Of a DNA stretch of 35,704 nucleotides, positions 24,105 through 31,506 are shown piece after piece (the first letter of the stretch is position 1; each line of letters begins with the position of its first letter). The position numbers and the translations under genes are program-made. Source of the DNA: an uncultured Megasphaera sp. GTDB lineage: Bacteria > Bacillota > Negativicutes > Veillonellales > Megasphaeraceae. The stretch lies in contig CALBLM010000192.1 of NCBI GenBank assembly GCA_937895695.1, forward strand, positions 1 to 35,704. The letters run 5' to 3'. The notes under the pieces are model-generated. The model was not told the origin of the DNA. It did not search any database and saw only the letters and a list, made by a program, of their open reading frames with translations.

Positions 24105-24944
24105 ATGAAGTTTGTAAAAATGCATGGCTTAGGCAATGATTTTGTATTTATTGAAGATAAAGAAGGAGCCAATAAAGATTTTTCTCAGTTGGCAGTTAAA
24201 ATGTGTGCACAGCATACCGGTGTTGGTGCAGATGGGTTAATCGTGATTGTTCCTAGTGAAAAAGCGGATGTACGGATGCGCATTATCAATGCAGATGGCA
24301 GTGAAGCTGAAATGTGCGGCAATGGTATTCGTTGCTTTGCTAAATACGTATACGATCATGGAATTATTACAAAAAAAGAATTTGCTGTCGAAACGTTAGC
24401 AGGTATTATGAAACCGAAAGTTACTGTAGGTGATGATGGTAAAGTCAGCTTAGTTACGATTAATATGGGAAAACCCTTTACAGACAGAGCACAAATTCCG
24501 ATGGAAGGGCCTGCGGGACCGGTTATTGATGAACCGATTGAAATTGATGGCAAAACATATAAAATTACGAGTTTGTTGATGGGTGTGCCCCATACGATGA
24601 CCTATGTTCGTAATGTAGATGATGTCAATCTGCGTGAATTGGGACCGAAATTTGAAACTTATAAAGCCTTTCCGCGTAAAACGAATATGAACTTTATTCA
24701 AGTTATTGACAATCACACGATTAAAGTCCATACATGGGAACGAGGAGCTGGCGCAACGCTAGCCTGCGGTACCGGATCGTGTGCCTGCGCTGTTGGTTCG
24801 TACCTTAATGGATTTACAGGACGCAGTGTCGATGTACAGTTATATTTGGGTACTCTTCATATTGAATATAATGAAGAAGATGGCAATGTATATATGACTG
24901 GTCCAGCAGCCGTTACTTTTACAGGAGATTGGCTCGAAGAATAA
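24105..24944 (+). CDS. dapF: Diaminopimelate epimerase
   Basis: A 279-residue protein with two pseudo-symmetric halves. Catalytic cysteines are Cys71 in EMCGNGIRC and Cys221 in LACGTGSCACAV. The opening MKFVKMHGLGNDFVFIED is the family start. It converts LL- to meso-diaminopimelate for lysine and for peptidoglycan cross-links. The ORF extends upstream, but AGGAGG stands 8 bases before ATG 24105. It is a single-gene unit ended by the terminator at 24958-24989. Confidence 0.97.
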   Translation: MKFVKMHGLGNDFVFIEDKEGANKDFSQLAVKMCAQHTGVGADGLIVIVPSEKADVRMRIINADGSEAEMCGNGIRCFAKYVYDHGIITKKEFAVETLAGIMKPKVTVGDDGKVSLVTINMGKPFTDRAQIPMEGPAGPVIDEPIEIDGKTYKITSLLMGVPHTMTYVRNVDDVNLRELGPKFETYKAFPRKTNMNFIQVIDNHTIKVHTWERGAGATLACGTGSCACAVGSYLNGFTGRSVDVQLYLGTLHIEYNEEDGNVYMTGPAAVTFTGDWLEE

Positions 24945-24957
24945 GCGTATAATAGTC

Positions 24958-24989
24958 ACTAGGCGTGTGAAAACACGCCTAGTTTTTTT
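24958..24989 (+). terminator. Intrinsic terminator of dapF
   Basis: Perfect 11-bp stem ACTAGGCGTGT (24958-24968) / ACACGCCTAGT (24973-24983), GAAA-type loop, then seven T. Confidence 0.93.
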
Positions 24990-25010
24990 GTAAAAAAATA
25001 AGAAAAATTA

Positions 25011-25050
25011 TTAGCACTCCATTGACAAGAGTGCTAATGGGACATATAAT
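25011..25050 (+). promoter_or_regulatory. CIRCE operator (HrcA site) overlapping a sigma-A promoter
   Basis: TTAGCACTC (25011-25019), 9 bases, GAGTGCTAA (25029-25037) is the exact CIRCE consensus bound by the heat-shock repressor HrcA. The -35 TTGACA (25022-25027) sits in the CIRCE spacer, 17 bases before TATAAT (25045-25050). HrcA binding must therefore block polymerase. It controls the two Hsp20 genes downstream. Confidence 0.96.
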
Positions 25051-25171
25051 GTATATGTAATCGGAAAGAGGTTACAAAGAAGATATGCTTAAAAGTCAAA
25101 AGAATAAAAAGACTAAAGAACAAACTTCTTACCGATGTTATTTTTAAGTATGTATTTGAGAGAAGGGTTTT
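25051..25171 (+). other. Long 5' leader of the hsp20 pair
   Basis: About 115 bases lie between the likely start of transcription and the first hsp20 ATG, rich in A and poor in G. CTTCTT near 25126-25131 could pair weakly with the AGAAGG Shine-Dalgarno region. An RNA thermometer is conceivable, but no ROSE or fourU element is evident by eye. Confidence 0.3.
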
Positions 25172-25615
25172 ATGATGAAAAGCTTATTTCCAGTAACAAA
25201 CAATGATTTCTTATTTCCAGATCATGTATTTAACAGCTTCTTCAATGATTTCATGAAACCGTCTGATGGTTCCTATAGCATTCCTAAAGTTGATATTGAA
25301 GATACTGATAAGGCCTACGTTTTAACAACGGATTTGCCGGGTATCGCTAAAGAAGATATCAACGTTACATATGATAATAATGTCTTGACCTTGTCTGCTA
25401 AACATGAAGAAAGTAAAGAAGAAAAAGATGCGAAAGACAAGAAAAATTATATTCGTAAAGAACGTAGCAGCAATGTGTTCTGCCGTCAATTTAGTGTACA
25501 GAATATTCAAAAAGAAGGTATTCAGGCTAACTTTAAAGACGGTGTTTTGACGATTGTTATGCCGAAAGAAGATCCTAAGAAAGTAGCAGAAAGTCATCGA
25601 ATTGCTGTTCAGTAA
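25172..25615 (+). CDS. Small heat-shock protein Hsp20, copy 1
   Basis: A 147-residue alpha-crystallin-type chaperone. The core runs from VDIEDTDKAYVLTTDLPGIAKEDINVTYDNN (about 40-70) through YIRKERSSNVFCRQFSV to the GVLTIVMPK strand near the end. The C-terminal IAV could play the part of the I-X-I anchor (the second copy ends with IEI). Such proteins hold unfolding proteins in the cytosol for refolding by DnaK. It is the first of two tandem copies (about 60 percent alike by eye), under CIRCE. Two ATGs (25172 and 25175) follow AGAAGGG. Confidence 0.94.
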   Translation: MMKSLFPVTNNDFLFPDHVFNSFFNDFMKPSDGSYSIPKVDIEDTDKAYVLTTDLPGIAKEDINVTYDNNVLTLSAKHEESKEEKDAKDKKNYIRKERSSNVFCRQFSVQNIQKEGIQANFKDGVLTIVMPKEDPKKVAESHRIAVQ

Positions 25616-25662
25616 TTGATAATTATATATAGTTTGTATAATGAAAAAAGAAGGTATGCGTT

Positions 25663-26097
25663 ATGACTAGCTTATTTCCTGTTGTAAATACAAATGACTT
25701 TGCTGTTCCTGATGTTTTTGATAATTTCTTCAACAACTTTATGTGGCCGGCAGATAGCTCGTATAACGTACCTAAAGTTGATATTGAAGATAAAGGTGAT
25801 GCATATGTGATGAAAGCAGATATGCCGGGCGTTGCTAAAGAAGATATTAACCTGACCTATGATAATGATGTCTTGACATTATCTGCTTCTCATGTGGAAC
25901 ACAAAGACGAACAAGATGAACAGAAAAATTATATCCGCAAAGAACGGATGAGCACGTCATTTTGCCGTCAGTTTCCGGTCAGCGGTATTCAAAAAGAAGG
26001 GATTCAAGCAGCCTTTGAAAACGGTGTCTTGACCATTACTCTTCCTAAAGAAAAAACACAGACTACAGAACCGCAGCACACGATTGAAATTCAGTAA
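25663..26097 (+). CDS. Small heat-shock protein Hsp20, copy 2
   Basis: A 144-residue paralogue of the preceding gene with the same blocks (VPKVDIEDKGDAYVMKADMPGVAKED, YIRKERMSTSFCRQF, GVLTITLPK) and an IEIQ ending with an I-X-I type anchor. It begins 47 bases after copy 1 behind AAGAAGG, with no promoter or terminator between them, so both belong to one HrcA-controlled transcript. A recent tandem duplication is the simplest explanation. The two may form mixed oligomers. Confidence 0.94.
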   Translation: MTSLFPVVNTNDFAVPDVFDNFFNNFMWPADSSYNVPKVDIEDKGDAYVMKADMPGVAKEDINLTYDNDVLTLSASHVEHKDEQDEQKNYIRKERMSTSFCRQFPVSGIQKEGIQAAFENGVLTITLPKEKTQTTEPQHTIEIQ

Positions 26098-26144
26098 GTA
26101 ACTATTCTCAAGTGACGAATCGTATTCTCTGATTTCTCCTGCAG

Positions 26145-26176
26145 ACAGCCGGACCTACCAAGGTTCGGCTGTTTTT
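26145..26176 (+). terminator. Intrinsic terminator of the hsp20 pair
   Basis: 12-bp stem ACAGCCGGACCT (26145-26156) / AGGTTCGGCTGT (26161-26172) with one G-T pair, ACCA loop, then TTTT. Confidence 0.9.
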
Positions 26177-26217
26177 GCTATACTACATATAACATTCAGT
26201 AAATAAAGGATAAAAAA

Positions 26218-27357
26218 ATGAAACGAAATCAAACACTTTATCAAGGGTATTTTATAGATAGACCGAATCGGTTTATAGCGCATGTAGAACTCGATGGCAA
26301 TATTGTTGTTTGTCATATGCCCAATCCGGGCCGTATGTGGGAATTATTATTTCCCCGTGTTCCCGTATACCTTCGCAAAGCTGAACAACCAGGCAGAAAA
26401 ACAGGATATGATATCGTAGGAATTGAACGGGATGGAATGCCTGTGTTATTAGATACACAATATAATAATGATACAGCAGCTTGGTTGGTACAGCAGCATC
26501 TGATTTCTGGTTGGGAAGATTGGAATTTGCTGCGGCGGGAAGTAACCGTAGGCGACAGCCGGTTTGACTTATTGCTTTGCCGTCAAGAAGAATTGTTTTA
26601 TGTCGAAGTAAAATCATGTACATTGTTTGGAAAAGAAGGAGCCATGTTTCCCGATGCAGTAACCGAACGAGGAAGAAAACATATTTTAGAATTAGCATCT
26701 ATGCATCAACGTGGAATTCATACAGGCGTGTTATTTTTAGTCCATTGGGACAAAGCACAATGGTTTTTACCGGACTATCATACAGATCCGGCATTTGCTA
26801 GTGCGTTTGCCGATGTGGCTCCTATGCTGGATTGGAAGGCCTTGGCAGTGCGTTGGGATGCGTCCTTTACGACACCGACGCCGGTACGATTGTTAGCATA
26901 TCCGGAAACAATTCTTCGACAAGAAAATGAAGATCGTGGCGATTATATGATTGTCATGTACCTGGAACAGGATGCAGATATAGAGATTGGTGCCTTGGGA
27001 AGCAAACATTTTCCACATGGATATTACGTATATACAGGCTCAGCTAGAAAAAATATGTCGGCACGAATTGCACGGCATCAGCGAAAACGGAAGCGCATGC
27101 ATTGGCATATCGATTATTTACGACAGCAATGCCAAGTGACAGCTGTGATTCCCATTCGAACAGCTGCTGATTTAGAGCATAACCTAGCGCAGGCTGTTGA
27201 TCGTATTGCTCCATGGCATATTCGAGGGTTTGGCTGTACGGATTGCCGTTGTGTGTCCCATCTCTTTGGATTTCATGATAATCCGATTCATTGTCGGGAT
27301 TTTATGAAACTAGTAGAAGATTTTCGCATGAATCGATTGACTGCATTGATAAAATAA
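26218..27357 (+). CDS. sfsA: SfsA nuclease-like protein fused to a DUF123 (GIY-YIG-like) domain
   Basis: A 379-residue protein with two domains. Residues 1-230 are SfsA (HMPNPGRMWELLFP near 33, RFDLLL with Asp117, EVKSCTL with Glu130 and Lys132, and FPDAVTERGRKHILEL), a PD-(D/E)XK-type fold that binds or cuts nucleic acid. Residues about 240-355 match DUF123 (GYYVYTGSARKNMSARIARH, then HWHIDYL and a Cys-rich GFGCTDCRC), related to GIY-YIG nucleases. The old sugar-fermentation-stimulation name reflects a weak E. coli phenotype. No frameshift separates the two. The gene stands alone between two terminators. Function of the fusion is unknown. Confidence 0.88.
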   Translation: MKRNQTLYQGYFIDRPNRFIAHVELDGNIVVCHMPNPGRMWELLFPRVPVYLRKAEQPGRKTGYDIVGIERDGMPVLLDTQYNNDTAAWLVQQHLISGWEDWNLLRREVTVGDSRFDLLLCRQEELFYVEVKSCTLFGKEGAMFPDAVTERGRKHILELASMHQRGIHTGVLFLVHWDKAQWFLPDYHTDPAFASAFADVAPMLDWKALAVRWDASFTTPTPVRLLAYPETILRQENEDRGDYMIVMYLEQDADIEIGALGSKHFPHGYYVYTGSARKNMSARIARHQRKRKRMHWHIDYLRQQCQVTAVIPIRTAADLEHNLAQAVDRIAPWHIRGFGCTDCRCVSHLFGFHDNPIHCRDFMKLVEDFRMNRLTALIK

Positions 27358-27365
27358 GCATCAAA

Positions 27366-27428
27366 ATCATACCAAAAAACACCAATGATACCTTATAGCC
27401 GGTTCATTGGTGTTTTTTTGGGTATGAT
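27366..27428. terminator. Bidirectional terminator after the sfsA fusion gene
   Basis: ATCATACC-AAAAAACACCAATGA (27366-27388) pairs with TCATTGGTGTTTTTTT-GGTATGAT (27404-27428), a very long stem rich in A and T at the ends with a 15-base loop. It can stop both the plus gene and the minus yeiH unit, which converge here. Confidence 0.88.
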
Positions 27429-27444
27429 GATTCAATAGTACTAA

Positions 27445-27666
27445 TTATAATACTTCAAAGGTAATGATAAAAATAACCATCAACAGTATCCCTAGTCCTA
27501 AAGAATAGGCGCAAAGCTTTTTTTCAATAGGCTGCAGTTCAAAATATTCGTCTGCATCATTGTCAAGCTGTGTTTGGTTGGTTTGTTTGCTGATTTGATT
27601 ATTTGTATGTTTGTAGTAATATTCATCGGCTGTAGATGCTGATGAAGTAATCGAATTCGTAGCCAT
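27445..27666 (-). CDS. Small single-pass membrane protein downstream of yeiH-like gene
   Basis: A 73-residue protein with no recognised family. The N-terminal 45 residues are polar, rich in Ser, Thr, Asn and Gln (NSITSSASTADEYYYKHTN). A single membrane helix lies at about 50-72 (LCAYSLGLGILLMVIFIITF), and the chain ends two residues later. AAAGGAG 9 bases before ATG supports translation. It starts 33 bases after the yeiH stop, so both share one SAM-controlled transcript. The likely role is a helper or regulatory subunit of the transporter. A 106-residue and a 129-residue ORF in the other frames here are shadows. Confidence 0.75.
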   Translation of the reverse strand: MATNSITSSASTADEYYYKHTNNQISKQTNQTQLDNDADEYFELQPIEKKLCAYSLGLGILLMVIFIITFEVL

Positions 27667-27699
27667 AACACATATCTCCTTTCAGAGTAAAACCATAGA

Positions 27700-29175
27700 T
27701 TAAACAGTTGGCGGTACAATACCGTGATAGAAAATATACGAAATAATGAGACCGACCCAAATAATAAAACCGACAAGAGCAATGGCATATACGCCGACGA
27801 CTCTGCCAAGACCGGCATTCCATAATTTGCGAATATTGGTTACTAAACCAATAGAGAAGAAGCAAAGACCAAAGAAAATAGCCCGCAGCAGATTTGCTTG
27901 TCCGGCACCGGCTTTGGCAGCACCGACAATATCCGGATTCGCATAGCCGGCCAAGAAAATAATGACGAGGGATGCAATAAAACCGATAATGAATTTTGGA
28001 AAGCGATCCCAAATTTCTCGCTTAGAAATTTTATCATTCGTGTTGGCAGTGGCAGTACGGCTGTTGAGGTGATATACAGACCAAACAATGGCCAAAATAA
28101 AAGACCAGACGCCGATGAAGACATCGATGAATACTTTGGAAGTCGTCGTAGCCATGAGAATCCAGCCTTCTTGATAATTAACACCAAACTGTTGCAGCGC
28201 GCTGTTGCGAATTAATGTGTCGGCAATGGCACCGGAAGCAACGGCACCGCCATCGCTTTTAACGACCAAGCCGAGCCAAGAACCGGCTACCATCGGTTCA
28301 CTAGGCAGAAAATATGCGGCAGCAAACGGCAGAATCAGCAATTCGACAGCAACAAAAACGATAATAACAGAAGCTAAAATCGTAGGAATAATTTGACGTG
28401 CTCGAATAGCGCTACCTGTAGCGATGGCAGCAGCGACACCGCAGATAGAAATACCGGAAGCCATTGGCGCAGCCCATTCAGGCGTAAATTTAAAAAACTT
28501 ACGGGCAATAAAGTATACGATAGGCCAATAAATCAGATAGGCTTCTACTACAGCACACATACCGCGAATAATTACGGTACTTGCCAGATTCATGGCACTA
28601 ATGGCTTGAATGCCAATGTTCATGCCTAAAATGACAATGCCTGTTTTGATATACCATTCCGGTTTAGCAGCATCCGAAAGAAATTTAGTAGCTTTCGGGA
28701 AAAAGTTGCCAATAATAAGGCCGGCGAGTAACGCAAATACAAAGCCTAATTCGCCTAAGCTGAGTGACCAGCCGATGTGGAAGGCTTCCCGTTTATTAGG
28801 AGTTGCAGCTAAATATGCATAATTGCCAAAAATATTTGTTAAAATAGTAATCCAATAAATGACGGTAAACCCTAAGGCAAATTTCTTTATTTTATTTCCC
28901 ATAAAATAAGCGCCGATAGAAGTAATAATTAATGTGAAAAGATACGTTGCAATCACAGAACCTGCGCCGCCGAGCCAGTAAAAGCTTTTGGAATTAGCAG
29001 CTACTGCTTTAGAGGGATCGATCCATACGCCGAATGATGTGACCCAGCCGAGTATATCTAGATTCCAAATTTTGCCTGCACCTAATGCAAAGATGAATAG
29101 TCCTAACCATACGGCCCACCAATCTTCGCTTTGCAGCAGGCTGGAACGATGTACTGTTGTTGTTTCCGTTGCCAT
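27700..29175 (-). CDS. YeiH-family (UPF0324) putative sulfur-compound exporter
   Basis: A 491-residue integral membrane protein of the YeiH/UPF0324 family (often called putative sulfate exporter). About 11-13 hydrophobic helices are visible, with typical segments GIVILGMNIGIQAIS, APMASGISICGVAAAIATG and IADTLIRNSALQQFG. It is about 130 residues longer than the basic family member, owing to an N-terminal extension (MATETTTVHRSSLLQSEDWWAVWLGLFIF...) with extra helices. A SAM-I riboswitch and its terminator stand directly upstream, so expression should rise when methionine/SAM is low. That ties it to sulfur metabolism. Substrate is not known. ATG 29175 is preceded by AGGTGTTC. Confidence 0.85.
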   Translation of the reverse strand: MATETTTVHRSSLLQSEDWWAVWLGLFIFALGAGKIWNLDILGWVTSFGVWIDPSKAVAANSKSFYWLGGAGSVIATYLFTLIITSIGAYFMGNKIKKFALGFTVIYWITILTNIFGNYAYLAATPNKREAFHIGWSLSLGELGFVFALLAGLIIGNFFPKATKFLSDAAKPEWYIKTGIVILGMNIGIQAISAMNLASTVIIRGMCAVVEAYLIYWPIVYFIARKFFKFTPEWAAPMASGISICGVAAAIATGSAIRARQIIPTILASVIIVFVAVELLILPFAAAYFLPSEPMVAGSWLGLVVKSDGGAVASGAIADTLIRNSALQQFGVNYQEGWILMATTTSKVFIDVFIGVWSFILAIVWSVYHLNSRTATANTNDKISKREIWDRFPKFIIGFIASLVIIFLAGYANPDIVGAAKAGAGQANLLRAIFFGLCFFSIGLVTNIRKLWNAGLGRVVGVYAIALVGFIIWVGLIISYIFYHGIVPPTV

Positions 29176-29213
29176 AAAAGAACACCTCGCGTTTTTATTA
29201 TGAAAATAAGCAC

Positions 29214-29242
29214 TAAAAAAGCGCCACCTATACAGATGGCGC
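29214..29242 (-). terminator. Riboswitch terminator before yeiH-like gene
   Basis: On the minus strand the hairpin GCGCCATCTGTATAGGTGGCGC (complement of 29242-29221) is followed by a run of T. Its left arm carries CATCTG, which is also complementary to CAGATG in the 3' strand of the aptamer P1 helix, giving the alternative antiterminator. Confidence 0.85.
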
Positions 29243-29277
29243 GTATATAAACGGGCAAAGAGATACTTTGCATGCTG

Positions 29278-29380
29278 CTCATCTGTCAGGTAAAAAATCC
29301 TGCTGGAATTGGCACCGTTCCTATAGGAGGTTGCCGCAGCGTCATTAGGCCAGTCCTTCAGCTGCTCTGGATGATGAAGT
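29278..29380 (-). ncRNA. SAM-I (S-box) riboswitch
   Basis: Read on the minus strand, the aptamer has the invariant blocks CCAGAGCAG, GGACTGGCC-TAATGACGCTGCGGCAACC (the kink-turn and pseudoknot region) and GGTGCCAATTCC. P1 is closed by TTCATC with GATGAG. A terminator follows about 35 bases later and yeiH after that, so SAM binding should terminate transcription. Recognition is by conserved motif and by the P1/antiterminator/terminator logic, both of which fit. It controls a sulfur-linked transporter. Confidence 0.93.
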
Positions 29381-29777
29381 GTGCAGTTTAAATTATAACT
29401 TCTTTTGTAGATGTTATCCGTGATGCTTGCTGCACATTCGCTGGCAGCAACAACACATGATGGTCAAATTTTTTAAGTACCCCATAGTGAAAACCCCTTG
29501 AATATATTGTGTAATCAATAAAAACATAGAAACTAAGTAAATCACATTGCAATGTTGTAATGAATAGTACAGGAATTAGATGTATTTGTCAAGTGATTTC
29601 ACAAAAAAGAATACAAAAATAGTATTGTTTATACCAGCCGGAATATACTCTGTCCTCTGCAATACATAAAAAAAGAGATGTTCCTGCAGGCTATATAAAA
29701 TAAACAGCGTTCCTAAAGCAAGTGAAATAATTTAGAAACGCTGTTTGTATGTAATAGGGGTGCGAGCTTGTTATTTA
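29381..29777. other. Gap upstream of the riboswitch and downstream of the adhesin
   Basis: No gene is visible in these 397 bases. A -10-like TATAAT on the minus strand near 29394-29399 lies just before the riboswitch. TTGCTGC/GCAGCAA (29427-29433 / 29444-29450) forms a short inverted repeat, and ACATTGCAATGT (29544-29555) is a 12-base palindrome. A 16-bp hairpin at 29702-29746 ends the adhesin gene. Confidence 0.5.
29702..29746 (-). terminator. Probable terminator of the adhesin gene
   Basis: AAACAGCGTTCCTAAA (29702-29717) pairs with TTTAGAAACGCTGTTT (29731-29746), one mismatch, 13-base loop. On the minus strand TTTATTTTATAT follows. It lies 32 bases past the adhesin stop. Confidence 0.7.
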
Positions 29778-30941
29778 TTATTTTTGCAAAGCGGCTAATT
29801 GTGCTTTGAGTTCTTCATTTTCCTGCTTTAAGGACGATACGTCGTTAGCCAGTGCATTTACTTTTTGAAGCAAAGCATCGTTGGCAGCTGTCGGCGAGCT
29901 TTGTGTACTGCCGGCACCGATGCGGAAGGTGGCACCGATGTTGGCTGCTGATTTATGATTGTTGAAGGAACGGGAAGCGGCAAAGGAGAGGAGGACGTCT
30001 TTATTGGCATTATAAAAACCGCCGAGAGCTGCCGCTTTTTTGCCGTCATAGTTACCGGCAGACGCAGCCAGCTGGAATTTGGAGCCCGTGCCGTCATAAT
30101 TTAATGGATGCAGGCCGGCTAACGCTGCAGACAGGGCGCCGACATTGTCAATTTCTTGGCCTAAGGCAGCACTGGCAGTGTCTATTTTTGCATTTAAAAA
30201 TGTATCGGCAGCCGTACGTGCTGTTTGTTCCGTATACATTTGATTGCCTGTTGTCACTTCATGGGAATCAGCAGCAATACTTCCGTCTGCTACGTTAGTA
30301 AGGGTGCGATAGGTATTGGAAGTACTGTCACCAAAGGATACTTCATTAGCTTTTGTGGCGATGCTGTTGGCCCCAATAGCTACTGCATTAGCAGCAGTGG
30401 ATGTGACTTTGGAATTGGTACCGATGGCAGTACTATTATCAGCACCTTTTTCTACAGTCGCACCATATCCTAAGGCATTAGACTGAGAGGCATTGGCTGT
30501 AGTATGCGCTCCGATAGCTGTACCGGAGCCGCAGGCAAAGGCACCATAGCCAAAATCAGAACGGTTGCCGACAATAACTACTCTTGCTTTATCATAGGCT
30601 GGTTTGATGTTGCCAAAATCATAAGGTTGTTTACCTGCATTTTCAGATTTTTTAGCTTCAGCGTCTAATTTTTCCTGATCGTATGTACCATCAGCATTTT
30701 TACATTTTGAAATATCGTAGAAGGCAGCACGTGCACTAGGTCCATTGGTAATCATAACACTAGCGCCTGTTGTACCGTCCAGTTTCCCATTTACTGGGCT
30801 TGTAGCAATATTCACATTTGTGTTAGAACCAATTTCACCAGTTCCGCTATTTGTTACAGTAGCAAATACAGCTCCTCCTGCCATACTTATTGCTATACAT
30901 GTGCTTAGGATGGCTTTGCTTTTTTTTGTAATCAATTTCAT
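29778..30941 (-). CDS. YadA-like trimeric autotransporter adhesin with C-terminal coiled coil
   Basis: A 387-residue protein. A signal peptide is at 1-28 (MKLITKKSKAILSTCIAISM). Residues about 137-205 hold YadA head repeats of the AIG..S type (TAIGAHTTANASQSNALGYGA). A neck follows (VSFGDSTSNTYRTLTNVADG, 201-220), then a short stalk. The membrane anchor is about 265-342 (LSAALAGLHPL ... FQLAASAGNYDGKKAAALGGF ... ASRSFNNHKSAANIGATFRIG), four beta strands that trimerise in the outer membrane. Instead of ending there, the chain continues 45 residues into a heptad coiled coil (353-387). The ORF extends to 30959, but AGGGGG favours ATG 30941. An outer membrane is implied. Confidence 0.88.
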   Translation of the reverse strand: MKLITKKSKAILSTCIAISMAGGAVFATVTNSGTGEIGSNTNVNIATSPVNGKLDGTTGASVMITNGPSARAAFYDISKCKNADGTYDQEKLDAEAKKSENAGKQPYDFGNIKPAYDKARVVIVGNRSDFGYGAFACGSGTAIGAHTTANASQSNALGYGATVEKGADNSTAIGTNSKVTSTAANAVAIGANSIATKANEVSFGDSTSNTYRTLTNVADGSIAADSHEVTTGNQMYTEQTARTAADTFLNAKIDTASAALGQEIDNVGALSAALAGLHPLNYDGTGSKFQLAASAGNYDGKKAAALGGFYNANKDVLLSFAASRSFNNHKSAANIGATFRIGAGSTQSSPTAANDALLQKVNALANDVSSLKQENEELKAQLAALQK

Positions 30942-31506
30942 TATAGATTCCCCCTGCATTTATTTTGATATTGCCTTTTATATGATTTTCATTTTCATAT
31001 AATGCGTGCATTTTGGGATACGACAACAAAACTAGAATGTATACCGGTAACGCTGCTCAATGTTGATACAATTTTTTAATGGCCTATTATAAATATGTTT
31101 GTATCAAGAGTTTGAGCACATAACAATGATAAAAACGATAATGGATATCAATAAAAATCACATTTATATTTAATCACTGCACTAAAAATTTGTCAATATA
31201 TTTTAATAATTAATTTCATATTAAAATTCATATATCATACATCATATTTACGTGAATTTTTTGATAGATTGATAGGAATATATCATACTGCATGCTATAA
31301 AATTTGAAAGCAATAGTTAAAATAAAAGAAATAAAAAACGTTATGGATATGGAAAGGATTTATAAGCAGTTGGTATCTGTATTTTTGCTGTTTTATGAGG
31401 AAATAGTACAAAAAAAGGTTGTTTTGCAATGAAATGAGTTTTCAGATTTTATTTATATGCTATAATAAGCTATATCTTTTAGATGGATATAGGGGGTACT
31501 TAAAAA
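30942..31506. other. AT-rich gap between adhesin and HD-domain genes
   Basis: A 565-base stretch without a gene. It contains a perfect 8-bp inverted repeat TTATATGA / TCATATAA (30978-30985 / 30995-31002, loop 9) 37 bases ahead of the adhesin start; AAAATTCA / TGAATTTT at 31223-31230 / 31253-31260; a plus-strand TATAAT at 31461-31466; and CTATATC/GATATAG (31470-31476 / 31486-31492) just before the Shine-Dalgarno of the HD gene. Confidence 0.5.

Noticed and set aside
27498..28215. Several ORFs of 100-130 codons in other frames over the yeiH-like gene
   Set aside because: They overlap the complete YeiH reading frame with its riboswitch and RBS, and none shows a conserved motif.
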